Counted from the stretch's first letter, positions 44,866-53,527 are shown. The stretch is DNA of 64,000 bases from Tissierella pigra (GCF_009695605.1 NZ_VUNQ01000008.1:1-64000); one strand, 5' to 3'. Numbers and translations: made by a program. Notes: generated by a model from the letters alone, not told the origin.

Positions 44866-44893
44866 AAAATAGATGGCAATTGCCATCTATTTT
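44866..44893 (-). terminator. Palindromic terminator downstream of a GNAT gene
   Basis: AAAATAGATGGCAATTGCCATCTATTTT is a 28-base perfect palindrome starting 13 bases after the stop codon of the gene at 44907. A TTTTGTTATTTG tract follows it on the minus strand. It also separates that gene from gerA. Confidence 0.8.
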
Positions 44894-44906
44894 ACTCCTA
44901 AGTATT

Positions 44907-45425
44907 CTATGTCCTTAATCTCAAAACATAAGAATATCCATCTTCAGTTTCTTTATATTTTTTAAATCCTGCCTTTTCAAAAGTCTTCTGTGAGCTTATA
45001 TTATAGGAATATATTTCATTGACATATATCTTATCAAACATAAGTAGTTCTGCTCGCTGTATTAATGCTCTAATGACTTTATATCCTATTCCCTTGCCAC
45101 GATAATCTTTATGTCCTATTACTATGGGCATATCCTCTTTCCAAAATGTTACATCTCCTATTGGAATATATTTGTTTTCTTCCTTAATTTCAATAAAGTA
45201 TAGTTCTCCCTTATTATTTAAATAATCATACATTCTTTTAAGTTTATCAATAGTATATAATTCAGCATCTTTCCCATCAACTAGTTCTACTGTTTCCTTA
45301 TCCCTATACCAATCTAGAGCAAAATTAAATTTACCATCAAATTTTCTTAAGCGTAAATTCCTATCTATATTGATAAATTCAGGTTGATGAGTATCCTGAT
45401 TATTGGATATTTCCAATATTATCAT
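44907..45425 (-). CDS. GNAT-family N-acetyltransferase
   Basis: The 172-aa protein has a GNAT core with the strand YFIEIKEENKYIPIGDVTFW, the acetyl-CoA loop HKDYRGKGIGYKVIRALIQR (near residues 104-123) and the C-terminal NISSQKTFEKAGFKKYKET. The substrate is unknown. It sits 20 bases downstream of a second GNAT gene and is followed by a strong terminator, so the two form a small transcript. Confidence 0.9.
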   Translation of the reverse strand: MIILEISNNQDTHQPEFINIDRNLRLRKFDGKFNFALDWYRDKETVELVDGKDAELYTIDKLKRMYDYLNNKGELYFIEIKEENKYIPIGDVTFWKEDMPIVIGHKDYRGKGIGYKVIRALIQRAELLMFDKIYVNEIYSYNISSQKTFEKAGFKKYKETEDGYSYVLRLRT

Positions 45426-45445
45426 TTCCCTTCATAGTTTCTATA

Positions 45446-45985
45446 TCATTTCCATTCTCGTTTAAGTATTCCATAAACCAAAGAATTTACATAACCATCG
45501 CACAGCAACTCTCCATCTCGAATTATACCTTCTTTAGTAAATCCTAATCTCTCTGGAATAGCTCCACTTTTAAAATTATCTTCTGCACATCTAATTTCTA
45601 CTCTATTTAATTCCAAAGTATTGAAGGCATAATCAACAAATACTCTACATGCCTTTGTCATTATTCCTTTACCTACAAATCTTTCGTTTAACCAATAACC
45701 AATACTTATTCCTTTTATACTTGGATTTATATTATGAAAACCTATAACTCCCGCGAATTCTCCTTTGTACCAAATTCCAGCATCAAATCCCTTATTTTCA
45801 GCATATTGCCTTTTGCTGTTATCTATAAATGCTCTTGTATCAATTGCAGATTTTGTAGTATCAACCCATGGTAAATACTTCCTTAAATGTTTTCTACTAG
45901 AATCTATTGATTTGAATATTTCCTCAGCATATTGCACATTAACTAATCTTAATTCTATATCATTATCAATTATATGTTTAAACAT
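45446..45985 (-). CDS. RimJ/RimL-type GNAT N-acetyltransferase
   Basis: The 179-aa protein resembles ribosomal-protein N-terminal acetyltransferases. It has DIELRLVNVQYAEEIFKSID, IGYWLNERFVGKGIMTKACR for acetyl-CoA binding (near residues 100-119), and EIRCAEDNFKSGAIPERLGF followed by TKEGIIRDGELLCDGYVNSL. Proteins of this type are sometimes active on ribosomal proteins L7/L12 or S5, but many are of unknown substrate. Confidence 0.91.
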   Translation of the reverse strand: MFKHIIDNDIELRLVNVQYAEEIFKSIDSSRKHLRKYLPWVDTTKSAIDTRAFIDNSKRQYAENKGFDAGIWYKGEFAGVIGFHNINPSIKGISIGYWLNERFVGKGIMTKACRVFVDYAFNTLELNRVEIRCAEDNFKSGAIPERLGFTKEGIIRDGELLCDGYVNSLVYGILKREWK

Positions 45986-46026
45986 TGATTATCTCTCCAT
46001 TTCTTTCACTCAAATTCTAATATTTA

Positions 46027-46587
46027 TTATAGCTTAAATCTTTCTTTAATCATTTCTGCTACTTCCAATGGCTCTAATGCTGTATTATTTATTCTAATAT
46101 AGTTTTCATTTTTAATCTCACCATCTATTGAATTTAATCTATATTTCTTCATAGAACTTATTAACTCATTTTCTGAAAACTCCAGATTTCTCTTAGTAGG
46201 TTTATGCTCTAATCTAAGAGGACTCTTGTTACGTTCCAATCTTTCCTCTAATTCTGCTTCAAGCTCTACAAAATAAATCTCTCCGCCTTTTGACTTAAAT
46301 ATATTACAAACACTATCTACATAATCCCAATCTTCCTGCATATTAAAGGCCCATACATAAGTGAATATTAATCCTTTTAAGTCACTTTTTGCTACCTCTT
46401 CAAATATTTCTTGACGGAATAAACTAACTAATCTTTTTCCCTCCTTTGAACCATAACTAAAAAAATTAGATACCAGTTCAATGGTCATATGATTATGAAA
46501 AAGCTTTAGTCCAGTTATTTCTGCTAACTCCTGTCCAACAGTCATTTTACCAACTGCCTGTGGTCCAAATACTATAACCAATTTCAT
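46027..46587 (-). CDS. P-loop kinase-like protein
   Basis: The 186-aa protein has Walker A GPQAVGKMT (residues 8-16), followed by LKLFHNHMTIELVSNFF. A segment YFVELEAELEERLERNKSP near residues 105-123 and the lid-type RLEHKPTKRN follow. It resembles shikimate-kinase-like or AAA small-molecule kinases. The substrate is not evident. The ATG lies close behind GTGGGTGAT. It is 41 bases upstream of the GNAT gene at 45446. Confidence 0.82.
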   Translation of the reverse strand: MKLVIVFGPQAVGKMTVGQELAEITGLKLFHNHMTIELVSNFFSYGSKEGKRLVSLFRQEIFEEVAKSDLKGLIFTYVWAFNMQEDWDYVDSVCNIFKSKGGEIYFVELEAELEERLERNKSPLRLEHKPTKRNLEFSENELISSMKKYRLNSIDGEIKNENYIRINNTALEPLEVAEMIKERFKL

Positions 46588-46627
46588 TTACTATCACCCA
46601 CCTATTTTGCTTAAATAATATTTTATT

Positions 46628-47479
46628 CTATCTTTTAACTTTATTCATATCAGCAAAACAATTAATAAAGAAAATTTCATTTTCAGAAGGTTCTCTGTTA
46701 AATTTATCAATGAATTTCTTTATTCCATCTTCATTAGATTTGTTATTTCCCACTATTTCACTAGCCACTCTTAAATCATTCCAAAAATCAGTGATTTCTT
46801 TTCTATCACATAGGGACTCATGAGATGCTATATAATACTCTACACCATTATATCCCTCTATAAGGTCTATCATATTAAATAATTTGTCTTTATCATATCC
46901 ATATAAACTATCATATCTTCTACCATATATGGAGTCTCCTAAAAACATGGTTTTCTCTTCTGGAATATATATCATAGTAGAGTCATCTGTATGAGGCCCT
47001 CCTATTGCTTTAATAATACAATTCACTCCACCTAAATCAAGCTCTAAACTGTCCTTATAGGTAATATCAATTTCCCCTATTTCAATGTCTTCTCTATCCT
47101 CAATTTCTTTTTTTATACATTCAACAGAAAACTTAGATAATATTCCATTTTCAATATGCTCTTCCAAGGACTCATCGTCCCACTTTAAATCTCTCATTTT
47201 ATCAATTTCTTCTTTTGTATTCTCATGTGCAATAGTTATTAAATTCATCTCTTTTATTCCTAACACATGATCCCAATGATGATGAGTTAAAACTAAATAC
47301 TTAATAGGTGCTATATCAACTTGTTCCAGTTCTTTCAAAAATTCCTTTGCATGATTTGGAGAATTTCCAGAATCAATAATCATACTATATTTTTTACCTG
47401 ATATTACCCCTAATATAGGTCTATCAGTTTCATCTTTATGTTCCATATAAAAGATTTTATCAGACAGTTTATGTAACAT
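46628..47479 (-). CDS. Metallo-beta-lactamase-fold hydrolase
   Basis: The 283-aa protein has the metal-binding motif LTHHHWDHVLG near residues 64-74, a second histidine in IGGPHTDDST near 150-159, GDSIYGRRYD near 182 and the last histidine in YIASHESLC near 218. These are the ligands of a binuclear zinc or iron site. The C-terminal helical part (after residue 230) is unusual for simple MBL enzymes. The substrate is unknown. Confidence 0.9.
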   Translation of the reverse strand: MLHKLSDKIFYMEHKDETDRPILGVISGKKYSMIIDSGNSPNHAKEFLKELEQVDIAPIKYLVLTHHHWDHVLGIKEMNLITIAHENTKEEIDKMRDLKWDDESLEEHIENGILSKFSVECIKKEIEDREDIEIGEIDITYKDSLELDLGGVNCIIKAIGGPHTDDSTMIYIPEEKTMFLGDSIYGRRYDSLYGYDKDKLFNMIDLIEGYNGVEYYIASHESLCDRKEITDFWNDLRVASEIVGNNKSNEDGIKKFIDKFNREPSENEIFFINCFADMNKVKR

Positions 47480-47529
47480 AAATTAACCCCCTTTATTATA
47501 AATTCTTTCTATTCTTTATTCGTCTACTA

Positions 47530-47629
47530 CTACCTAACAGATAAGCTATATACAATTTCATCATCAATAATTCTATCAGTATCTTCAAATCCAGTTATCC
47601 TGGTTTATCTCTCTAAAGCCTATATACAT
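47530..47629 (-). pseudogene. Internally deleted GNAT acetyltransferase remnant
   Basis: Read leftward from an ATG at 47629 behind AAGGA, the frame encodes MYIGFREINQDNWI and then stops. In another frame directly after it, TGFEDTDRIIDDEIVYSLSVR is encoded up to a TAG at 47530. The first piece looks like a GNAT N-terminus (xREINxDN) and the second like a GNAT C-terminus (GFxxTxxIIDxEIVYxLxxR). A gene of roughly 450-500 bases has therefore lost most of its middle. Total remaining length is 100 bases, not a multiple of three, so it cannot encode a functional enzyme. Confidence 0.7.
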
Positions 47630-47638
47630 ATATATTCC

Positions 47639-48055
47639 TTATATTTTATTGCAACTACTTTTGATGTCATCCCAATTCCATTTCATCATTTTTACTCTAA
47701 ATACTTCGTACATCATTTGCAATGACTTTTCGTCTGTGTCTATCCATTGAAATCCATCATGTTCATCTGATAATCTTACTTCGCCTTCTTCAAATTCACA
47801 TAAGTATATAATCCCTGTTATTTGATAATCCTCTCTAATTAAATTCCATGTATCTAATAATTTTATTGGTTTAACAACTAGCCCTGTCTCTTCAATCATT
47901 TCACGCTTTAAAGTTTCTTCTGCTGTTTCACCAAATTCCATTCGTCCACCTGGTAGTTCCCACAGGTTTTCTTCTACTCCTTTATTGTGCATCACTAAGA
48001 ATTTTCCTTCCTTGAAGATTAATGCCTTAACTCCAATATCTATTCTCTTACCCAT
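47639..48055 (-). CDS. Nudix hydrolase
   Basis: The start is the ATG at 48055 (138 aa), behind GGGGGAG; the frame to 48082 is not supported. The Nudix box GRMEFGETAEETLKREMIEE plus TGL near residues 37-59 is complete. The loop DDIKSSCN forms the C-terminus. Nudix enzymes cleave nucleoside diphosphates linked to other groups. The substrate is unknown, though the shape resembles 8-oxo-dGTP hydrolase-like proteins. Confidence 0.92.
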   Translation of the reverse strand: MGKRIDIGVKALIFKEGKFLVMHNKGVEENLWELPGGRMEFGETAEETLKREMIEETGLVVKPIKLLDTWNLIREDYQITGIIYLCEFEEGEVRLSDEHDGFQWIDTDEKSLQMMYEVFRVKMMKWNWDDIKSSCNKI

Positions 48056-48124
48056 GATAATCTCCCCCATTTTACAATTCAAAAATTATATAAAAAACCG
48101 CTAACTCACTCTAATCTCTCATGT

Positions 48125-48661
48125 CTAATTAATTTCTAATCCCATAAATATGGAACTATAATACTTACCATCAATATAAAATTCTCTAGATATAATTCCT
48201 TCTTTTTTAAAGCCTAGTTTTGTATATAGATTTATAGCTGTTTCATTATCCTCCCTTACTCTTAAATTGATTTTCCTTACTACATTCCCTTTTTCTGCCC
48301 AGTCTATCATATATTTAATTAACTCTTTTCCTATTCCTAGCCCCCAGTATCTTTTAGCAACACTAATGCCAAATTCTCCTGTATGTTTAGTTCTTTGTCT
48401 AGCCCGTCCACTATAATTTAAGCTTCCAGCTATTTCATTTTCAATCTCAGCTATAAGATATATTTTATTTTCTACACCTATATGACTTTCAAGTATAGCT
48501 TCTTCCTTTTCAATGGTTATGTTAAATTCATTGTCCCCAAATGTAAGAAAATCTGATTCTCCACCTATTTTATTTACATATCTTATTAGATTTAAGGCAT
48601 CTTCTTTTTTTGCTGTCCTAATAGTTAGATTTTGTCCATTTTTCAACTTTAATTGTTTCAT
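48125..48661 (-). CDS. GNAT-family N-acetyltransferase
   Basis: The 178-aa protein has NGQNLTIRTAKKEDALNLIR at the start, IAGSLNYSGRARQRTKHTGE and the acetyl-CoA loop VAKRYWGLGIGKELIKYMID near residues 100-119. It ends with VREDNETAINLYTKLGFKKE and GIISREFYIDGKYYSSIFMG, typical of RimI-like GNATs. The substrate is unknown. Confidence 0.91.
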   Translation of the reverse strand: MKQLKLKNGQNLTIRTAKKEDALNLIRYVNKIGGESDFLTFGDNEFNITIEKEEAILESHIGVENKIYLIAEIENEIAGSLNYSGRARQRTKHTGEFGISVAKRYWGLGIGKELIKYMIDWAEKGNVVRKINLRVREDNETAINLYTKLGFKKEGIISREFYIDGKYYSSIFMGLEIN

Positions 48662-48712
48662 TATATCTCACTCCAATCATTATTCCTTAGAATATTCCTT
48701 AACTATATAATA

Positions 48713-49400
48713 TTACAACATTTGCAGCATACTCAAAACGATTTCTGCTGATTTATTAGCCGCAATAGTTTCAAAATCATTATAACTAATTGTAGCCTCA
48801 TCATCAGCATTATCTGATATACTTCTGATGACCACAAAAGGTATATTATTTATATAAGCAACATGTCCTATTGCAGATCCTTCCATTTCAACACAATGTG
48901 GTGAGTAGTCTCTAAGTAGATTTTTCTTTATTTTGCTATCTTGAATAAAGCTTTCTCCGCTTATTATTCTTCCAATATGATAATTCCAATTTTCACTATA
49001 ATGTGATTTACATGCGTTGACAGCAATTTCAATTAATTTTTTATCAGATTCAAAACAATCTCTATAGGGAAAACAATTTTCCATCTGAGCCCTTTCTTAC
49101 ATCATGATGTGTTACATTGTTAGATATTACTACATCGCATATTTTAACTGATTCATGTAATCCTCCAGCAATTCCTGTATTTATAATACTGTCTACTTGA
49201 AATCTGTCGATTAAAATTTGTGTACATGAGGCTGCATTTACTTTACCTTCACCACAGCGGGTTATGATAACCTCTTTATCATCTATAGAACCTAAAAAGA
49301 AATCAAATCCAGCAATATTATCTTCTTTATTAATATTAATCTTATTTTTTAATAACTCAATTTCTGGAGCCATAGCACCTATAATTCCAATTTTTTTCAT
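48713..49400 (-). pseudogene. mtnN: 5'-methylthioadenosine/S-adenosylhomocysteine nucleosidase, frameshifted
   Basis: The enzyme cleaves adenine from MTA and SAH. From the ATG at 49400 (behind GAGGTGAAAATC) the first frame encodes MKKIGIIGAMAPEIELLKNK and runs to NVTHHDVRKG before stopping. The rest, MENCFPYRDCFESDKKLIEI through ISGESFIQ and VEMEGSAIGHVAY to VIRSISDNADDE, continues in the +1 frame to 48713. Removing one base in the CCC run at 49090-49092 (GGG on the minus strand) would give ...DVRKAQMENCFP... and a normal protein of about 228 aa with all catalytic residues. So this is a one-base insertion: either a recent pseudogene or a sequence error. No -1 slippage signal would restore it. 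Confidence 0.88.
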
Positions 49401-49442
49401 GATTTTCACCTCTTAAATATATATTACTTAAATGATTGCGAT

Positions 49443-50012
49443 TTATTTTTTAAATATTATTTTAAACACCTTATCTCTTACTTCCTCTTTTATTACGTTG
49501 AATCCAATACTTTCTCCAATGTCAATAAAATATTCAATATCCTGAACTTTATCTTTTCTTGAAATCCCATAGCCAGTTTTAATTAATCTAATAGGAGTTT
49601 CTATTTCAAGCTGGATTACAAAAATATCTTTTATACCACCATCATATTCTGGTATCATGGCATCCCACAAAACAAATTCTCCATTATCCTTTAATACTCT
49701 ATATATCTCTTTAAAAACCTTTTCGTGATAATTATTATCTATATACATTAATGTAAAAAAGGATGTTACAGAATCAAATGTATTATCTAAAAAAGACAAT
49801 TCTTTTGCATCCATAACTATTTTTAGGGGTTCTTCAGGAGCTTCTTCCAACTCATCTATCCTTGGGTCAATGGAAATTACCCTATTACCATAGCATAATC
49901 CTATTATCCCTTCTCCACCTCCGCCAATATCTAAAATCCATTGTCCCGTCAGTTCTCTTTCTACTTTTATTTTCTGATTTCCAACAACATACATTCTTTC
50001 CTCTTGATTCAA
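49443..50012 (-). CDS. Class I SAM-dependent methyltransferase
   Basis: The 189-aa protein starts with TTG at 50012, behind AAGGGG. It has motif I WILDIGGGGEGIIGLCYGNR near residues 26-45, ISIDPRIDEL and the motif VTSFFTLMYIDNNYHEKVFK typical of small-molecule or protein methyltransferases. The substrate is unknown. Its stop lies 43 bases upstream of the broken mtnN. Confidence 0.85.
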   Translation of the reverse strand: MNQEERMYVVGNQKIKVERELTGQWILDIGGGGEGIIGLCYGNRVISIDPRIDELEEAPEEPLKIVMDAKELSFLDNTFDSVTSFFTLMYIDNNYHEKVFKEIYRVLKDNGEFVLWDAMIPEYDGGIKDIFVIQLEIETPIRLIKTGYGISRKDKVQDIEYFIDIGESIGFNVIKEEVRDKVFKIIFKK

Positions 50013-50057
50013 TTTACTTCACCCCTTATTAGTTGGAATATGTTTTTAACACTATTA

Positions 50058-50609
50058 TTATAAGTTACTCAATTCAAGATTCCTCCATTCTTCAAAAAGT
50101 ATAGCCATGGAATACTCGTCCCAATATTTACCATCTCTAAAGAGTTCTTGCTTTAAAATTCCTTCAACTTTAAATCCACATTTCTCATAACATTTTTTTG
50201 CCCTTTCATTAAATGCAAATACATTTAATTTAATCTTATTTATATTCATTTGTTCAAATATAAACTTATTTAAAGTCCTTATTGAATCTGTACCATATCC
50301 TTTACTCCAATAGTTTTTATCTCCAATATATATTCCTATTATGGCTACTCTGTTTAACCAATTAACATTGTTTATTCCACAGCCTCCAATATATTTTCCC
50401 GTTTCTAAATCTTCTATGGCAAAATTATAAGTATCTTTAGAATTCAAAAGACTTTCAAACCATTTTTCTTCCTCCTCAAGTATCATGGGATAGGGTATTT
50501 TATTTACTAATAACTTCTTTACCTCACTGTCATTCATATATTCATAAGCCAACTTAATATCTTCTTTTTTATATGCTCTTAATTTTACTTTATCTCCGTA
50601 GTACAACAA
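50058..50609 (-). CDS. RimJ/RimL-type GNAT N-acetyltransferase
   Basis: The 183-aa protein has VKLRAYKKEDIKLAYEYMND, IGIYIGDKNYWSKGYGTDSI (acetyl-CoA loop near residues 89-108), NKIKLNVFAFNERAKKCYEK and CGFKVEGILKQELFRDGKYW. The layout is that of RimJ/RimL proteins with unknown targets. It lies 46 bases upstream of the methyltransferase gene. Confidence 0.91.
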   Translation of the reverse strand: MLYYGDKVKLRAYKKEDIKLAYEYMNDSEVKKLLVNKIPYPMILEEEEKWFESLLNSKDTYNFAIEDLETGKYIGGCGINNVNWLNRVAIIGIYIGDKNYWSKGYGTDSIRTLNKFIFEQMNINKIKLNVFAFNERAKKCYEKCGFKVEGILKQELFRDGKYWDEYSMAILFEEWRNLELSNL

Positions 50610-50683
50610 ACTCTCCTCCTTATGTTCATATAATAAGCACTTACATTACATGAATTTTTCCTTAAATAAAGACTTGAATAAAA

Positions 50684-51187
50684 CTATACCTCTATATCAT
50701 CTAAATCCCTAAACATAACATATACATCTACATATCCCAATTCTAAATGTCTATATGCTTTAGGAAGTGTACCTACAATTTCAAATCCCAAACCCTTCCA
50801 TAAATTTACAGCTTTAGTATTAGTAGAAATTACAAAGTTAAACTGCATTGCCTTAAATCCTGCTTTTTTAGCCTCCTTTAAACAATGTTCTCCCATTAGT
50901 CTGCCTAGTCCTTTTCCTCGAGATTCAGACGAAACCATAAATGATGCGTTTGATACATGAGAGCCTAAATCAGGTTGATTAGCAATTAATTTATACATTC
51001 CAAGAATCTTTCCATCACATTCTGCAACATAGGATATAACCTTATTTCCAAACCAATAGTCATATGCTACTTCTTCACTAGAATTTGGAGAGAATACATA
51101 GGTGTCCCCTTTCACTACAACATCTTTAAATATATTCCATATATCTTCAAAATCCTTCTCTTCTGCTTTTCTTATATTTATATTCAT
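50684..51187 (-). CDS. GNAT-family N-acetyltransferase
   Basis: The 167-aa protein contains INIRKAEEKDFEDIWNIFKD and then GDTYVFSPNSSEEVAYDYWF, followed by the acetyl-CoA loop VSSESRGKGLGRLMGEHCLK near residues 88-107 and TNTKAVNLWKGLGFEIVGTL. It resembles phosphinothricin- or L-amino-acid-type acetyltransferases, but the substrate cannot be determined. Confidence 0.9.
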   Translation of the reverse strand: MNINIRKAEEKDFEDIWNIFKDVVVKGDTYVFSPNSSEEVAYDYWFGNKVISYVAECDGKILGMYKLIANQPDLGSHVSNASFMVSSESRGKGLGRLMGEHCLKEAKKAGFKAMQFNFVISTNTKAVNLWKGLGFEIVGTLPKAYRHLELGYVDVYVMFRDLDDIEV

Positions 51188-51208
51188 ACTGATTCATCCT
51201 TTCTATAG

Positions 51209-52246
51209 TTATATCAATTCATTTAATGAATATACTTTCTTCCCATCTCTACCAACAGAACTAGTGGAACATATTAATGAATTCAATATTGCCTCTTCAG
51301 TGGCTTCAACTATAGCTTTAAAAACTTTATTTATCTTATTTTCATTAATTACCTTAATATCAACTACATTATCTTCTTCATAATGCTTAATTATATTAGC
51401 TGTTGAAAATCCTATGACTATCTCCCCACTTCCATTGCCTGTATAACTACCAGTCCTTGATATACCAGGATATACCCTCTTTATAATTCTTTTAAGCTGT
51501 CTTGAAGATAGGGGAATATCTGTAGCCAATAGTATAATTATAGACCCTTTTTCTTCTGTTGAATTTTTTTGATTAATCTTTTCAACAAGTTTAGGTCCTA
51601 TATGTTCTCCATTTAAAATAAAATCTTCTAATGAGCCAAAATTACTTAAAACCAATATTCCCACTGTATATTTTTTATCTCCTAATTCAATAATCCTAGA
51701 TGATGAACCAATACCACCTTTTAAACCATAACAAATCATACCTGTACCAGCTCCAACATTTCCCTCAGCAAATTCAACATCACATTTCTCTATGGCATCA
51801 AAGATATGATCTTGTTTTATATGAAGACCTCTAATATCATTTATTACACCATCATTACATTCACATATAATAGGATTTACAGTACCTGTTGTATCTCCAA
51901 TATCTTCATTTTGCTTTAGCATATATCTTATTAAGGTTTCATGTGCAACTCCTACACTAAGGGTATTAGTTAAGACTATAGGTGTTTCTATAGTACCAAG
52001 TTCTTCAATCTGAACAAGACCAGTAGATTTTCCAAATCCATTTATAATATGACTGGCAGCTATTAGCTTTTTTCTAAATATATTCCCATCATGGGGTAGT
52101 ATCACTGTTACTCCAGTTTTTATGTCCCCATTATCTAAAGTTGTATGTCCTACCTTTACTCCCTTTACATCAGTAATAGAGTTATTTTTACCTATTGAGA
52201 AAGTACCTATATTTATTCCATAATCTCTTATCTTTTTATTTACCAT
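51209..52246 (-). CDS. P1 family peptidase (DmpA/aminopeptidase type)
   Basis: DmpA-family enzymes are N-terminal nucleophile hydrolases that autocleave before a serine. The start is the ATG at 52246 (345 aa), eight bases after GAGG; a GTG at 52255 would touch the ribosome site. Conserved segments are ITDVKGVKVGHTTL near residues 25-38, VILPHDGNIFRKKLIAASHI, NVGAGTGMICYGLKGGIGSSS (near 175-195) with the candidate catalytic Ser in GSSSR, and TGVTV. The natural substrate is unknown. Confidence 0.92.
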   Translation of the reverse strand: MVNKKIRDYGINIGTFSIGKNNSITDVKGVKVGHTTLDNGDIKTGVTVILPHDGNIFRKKLIAASHIINGFGKSTGLVQIEELGTIETPIVLTNTLSVGVAHETLIRYMLKQNEDIGDTTGTVNPIICECNDGVINDIRGLHIKQDHIFDAIEKCDVEFAEGNVGAGTGMICYGLKGGIGSSSRIIELGDKKYTVGILVLSNFGSLEDFILNGEHIGPKLVEKINQKNSTEEKGSIIILLATDIPLSSRQLKRIIKRVYPGISRTGSYTGNGSGEIVIGFSTANIIKHYEEDNVVDIKVINENKINKVFKAIVEATEEAILNSLICSTSSVGRDGKKVYSLNELI

Positions 52247-52368
52247 AAATATCACCTCATAAGTTTCAAAAGTAAATTGTCTTATGATACCATATATATA
52301 CTGATGAAATCAAGATTTTTTCTCAAAACCTTTCATTATTTAAAATAATTATAATAATTTAAATTTAT

Positions 52369-52399
52369 ATAGCCTCAAGTTTTCCTTACTTGAGGCTAT
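52369..52399. terminator. Inverted repeat/terminator downstream of the SagB-type gene
   Basis: ATAGCCTCAAG (52369-52379) and CTTGAGGCTAT (52389-52399) pair around TTTTCCTTA. The minus strand continues ATAAATTTAAA, without a clean T-run. The stem is strong, so it probably ends transcription of the nitroreductase-like gene. Confidence 0.65.
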
Positions 52400-52427
52400 G
52401 TAATGACTTAATAATGTTTATAAACAA

Positions 52428-53168
52428 TTAAATTTTACTTACAGGAGCCATGTAAATTACAAACTCATCTTCTCCATCTACATCTATCATTTTATCCATA
52501 AGATTTTGGTCATATGCTGCTATGGCACAAGTACCTAATCCTAGCACTTCACAAGCAATATATAAGGCATGACACACATGTCCTGCATCTATTAACATTA
52601 CCTTATGAGAACGTTTATCGTATCTCCACTCTCCTCTATATGGTATACAACTCCATATAAAATTTACTGCAGCACTTCCAGCAAATTTCTGTCCCAAAGT
52701 TCCATCTGTTATTTTATCTTTTATATTTTTTTCTTCATATAAAAATAAAAGTTTATGTTCCAATGAAAGGTATCTATAGATTCCTTCTTTAAGCCCATGT
52801 ACATTTTGAATAGCCAAATAAGTTTCAAAAGGATGTCTTGCTCCAGCTGATGCCACTGGTCTTACTGTTGCATAATTATCTCCTCTAATTTCCTTTACTC
52901 CTTGAGTAGCCCATAAAAGATATGACAATTCATCTATAGTTAAAGCTTCAGTTGTATATTCACGATGACTTTTCCTATCTGCAATACAATTGTGTATATC
53001 TTTCTTAGATATAATTTCTCTATTTATTTCTGGTAAATCAATTATTTCGGAATCATTATCATAAGGTTTTTGAAGTGGTGGTTGGGGAAGTTGCTTTTTC
53101 TGGTCAGACAAAATATCTTCCATAAAACCTGATTTCATAAAATTTCTGTTTTCTTCAAATCTTTTCAT
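52428..53168 (-). CDS. SagB/ThcOx-type nitroreductase-family protein
   Basis: The 246-aa protein has an N-terminal stretch rich in charge and a nitroreductase-fold FMN domain: DRKSHREYTTEALTIDELSY near residues 66-85, GARHPFETYL, AVNFIWSCIPYRGEWRYDKR and the C-terminal DAGHVCHALYIACEVLGLGTCAI. SagB-type enzymes oxidise azolines in peptide modification, but stand-alone members of the family are common and often have unclear roles. No lanthipeptide or thiazole genes are near, so peptide modification is not indicated. It is read toward the hairpin at 52369. Confidence 0.85.
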   Translation of the reverse strand: MKRFEENRNFMKSGFMEDILSDQKKQLPQPPLQKPYDNDSEIIDLPEINREIISKKDIHNCIADRKSHREYTTEALTIDELSYLLWATQGVKEIRGDNYATVRPVASAGARHPFETYLAIQNVHGLKEGIYRYLSLEHKLLFLYEEKNIKDKITDGTLGQKFAGSAAVNFIWSCIPYRGEWRYDKRSHKVMLIDAGHVCHALYIACEVLGLGTCAIAAYDQNLMDKMIDVDGEDEFVIYMAPVSKI

Positions 53169-53209
53169 TAGAATTCTCCTTTATAAAAAATATAATATAT
53201 TATAATATT

Positions 53210-53359
53210 CTATATTTGTTTCAAAATTCCTTCTTTTCTTCTATAGGATTTTCCTTTCATCAACTTTAGTAGTTTATTGAATATTTCTTTATTTTCTTTA
53301 ATCTTTCTGTATGTTTTAAGGGATTCGAGAAATATGAACCTACTGTACTGGCAACCTTT
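53210..53359 (-). pseudogene. Unidentified coding fragment in the SagB-sfsA spacer
   Basis: A 49-codon frame without a start codon lies between two stops on the minus strand. It reads KGCQYSRFIFLESLKTYRKI, then KENKEIFNKLLKLMKGKSYR and ends RKEGILKQI. Lysine-rich, regular and without a promoter or ribosome site, it looks like the C-terminal end of a lost gene. I cannot name the family. The rest of the 358-base spacer holds the sfsA promoter at 53464-53492. Confidence 0.4.
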
Positions 53360-53463
53360 TTAAATTTATATTATCTCAATACCTAATTTTTATTTTCTAG
53401 AAATAATTGCTGTTGATTTCAATATCTTTATCTATATCTTCATGAGTACTTAAAATGGAAAAT

Positions 53464-53492
53464 TTGATATATATAGTCTATGATGATAAAAT
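53464..53492 (+). promoter_or_regulatory. Promoter of sfsA
   Basis: TTGATA (53464-53469), a 17-base spacer and TAAAAT (53487-53492) lie 35 bases before the sfsA start. The -10 matches the consensus at five of six positions and the -35 at five of six. Confidence 0.65.
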
Positions 53493-53527
53493 CAATATAT
53501 TAAATACTAGTTGTAAAAGGAGAAAAT

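Noticed and set aside
44794-44866. SigG promoter for the ger operon
   Set aside because: Some CATAATG-like sequence is present but the -35 spacing does not fit, so no promoter was called.
49085-49100. Programmed -1 frameshift on AAAGGGC in mtnN
   Set aside because: The minus-strand heptamer A AAG GGC looks slippery, but a -1 shift gives the wrong frame (GLRWKI). The second half of the protein needs a +1 change, so a simple base insertion explains it.
52428-53168. Thiazole/oxazole-modified peptide cluster
   Set aside because: SagB-like enzymes occur in such clusters, but no precursor peptide, cyclodehydratase or transporter is adjacent.
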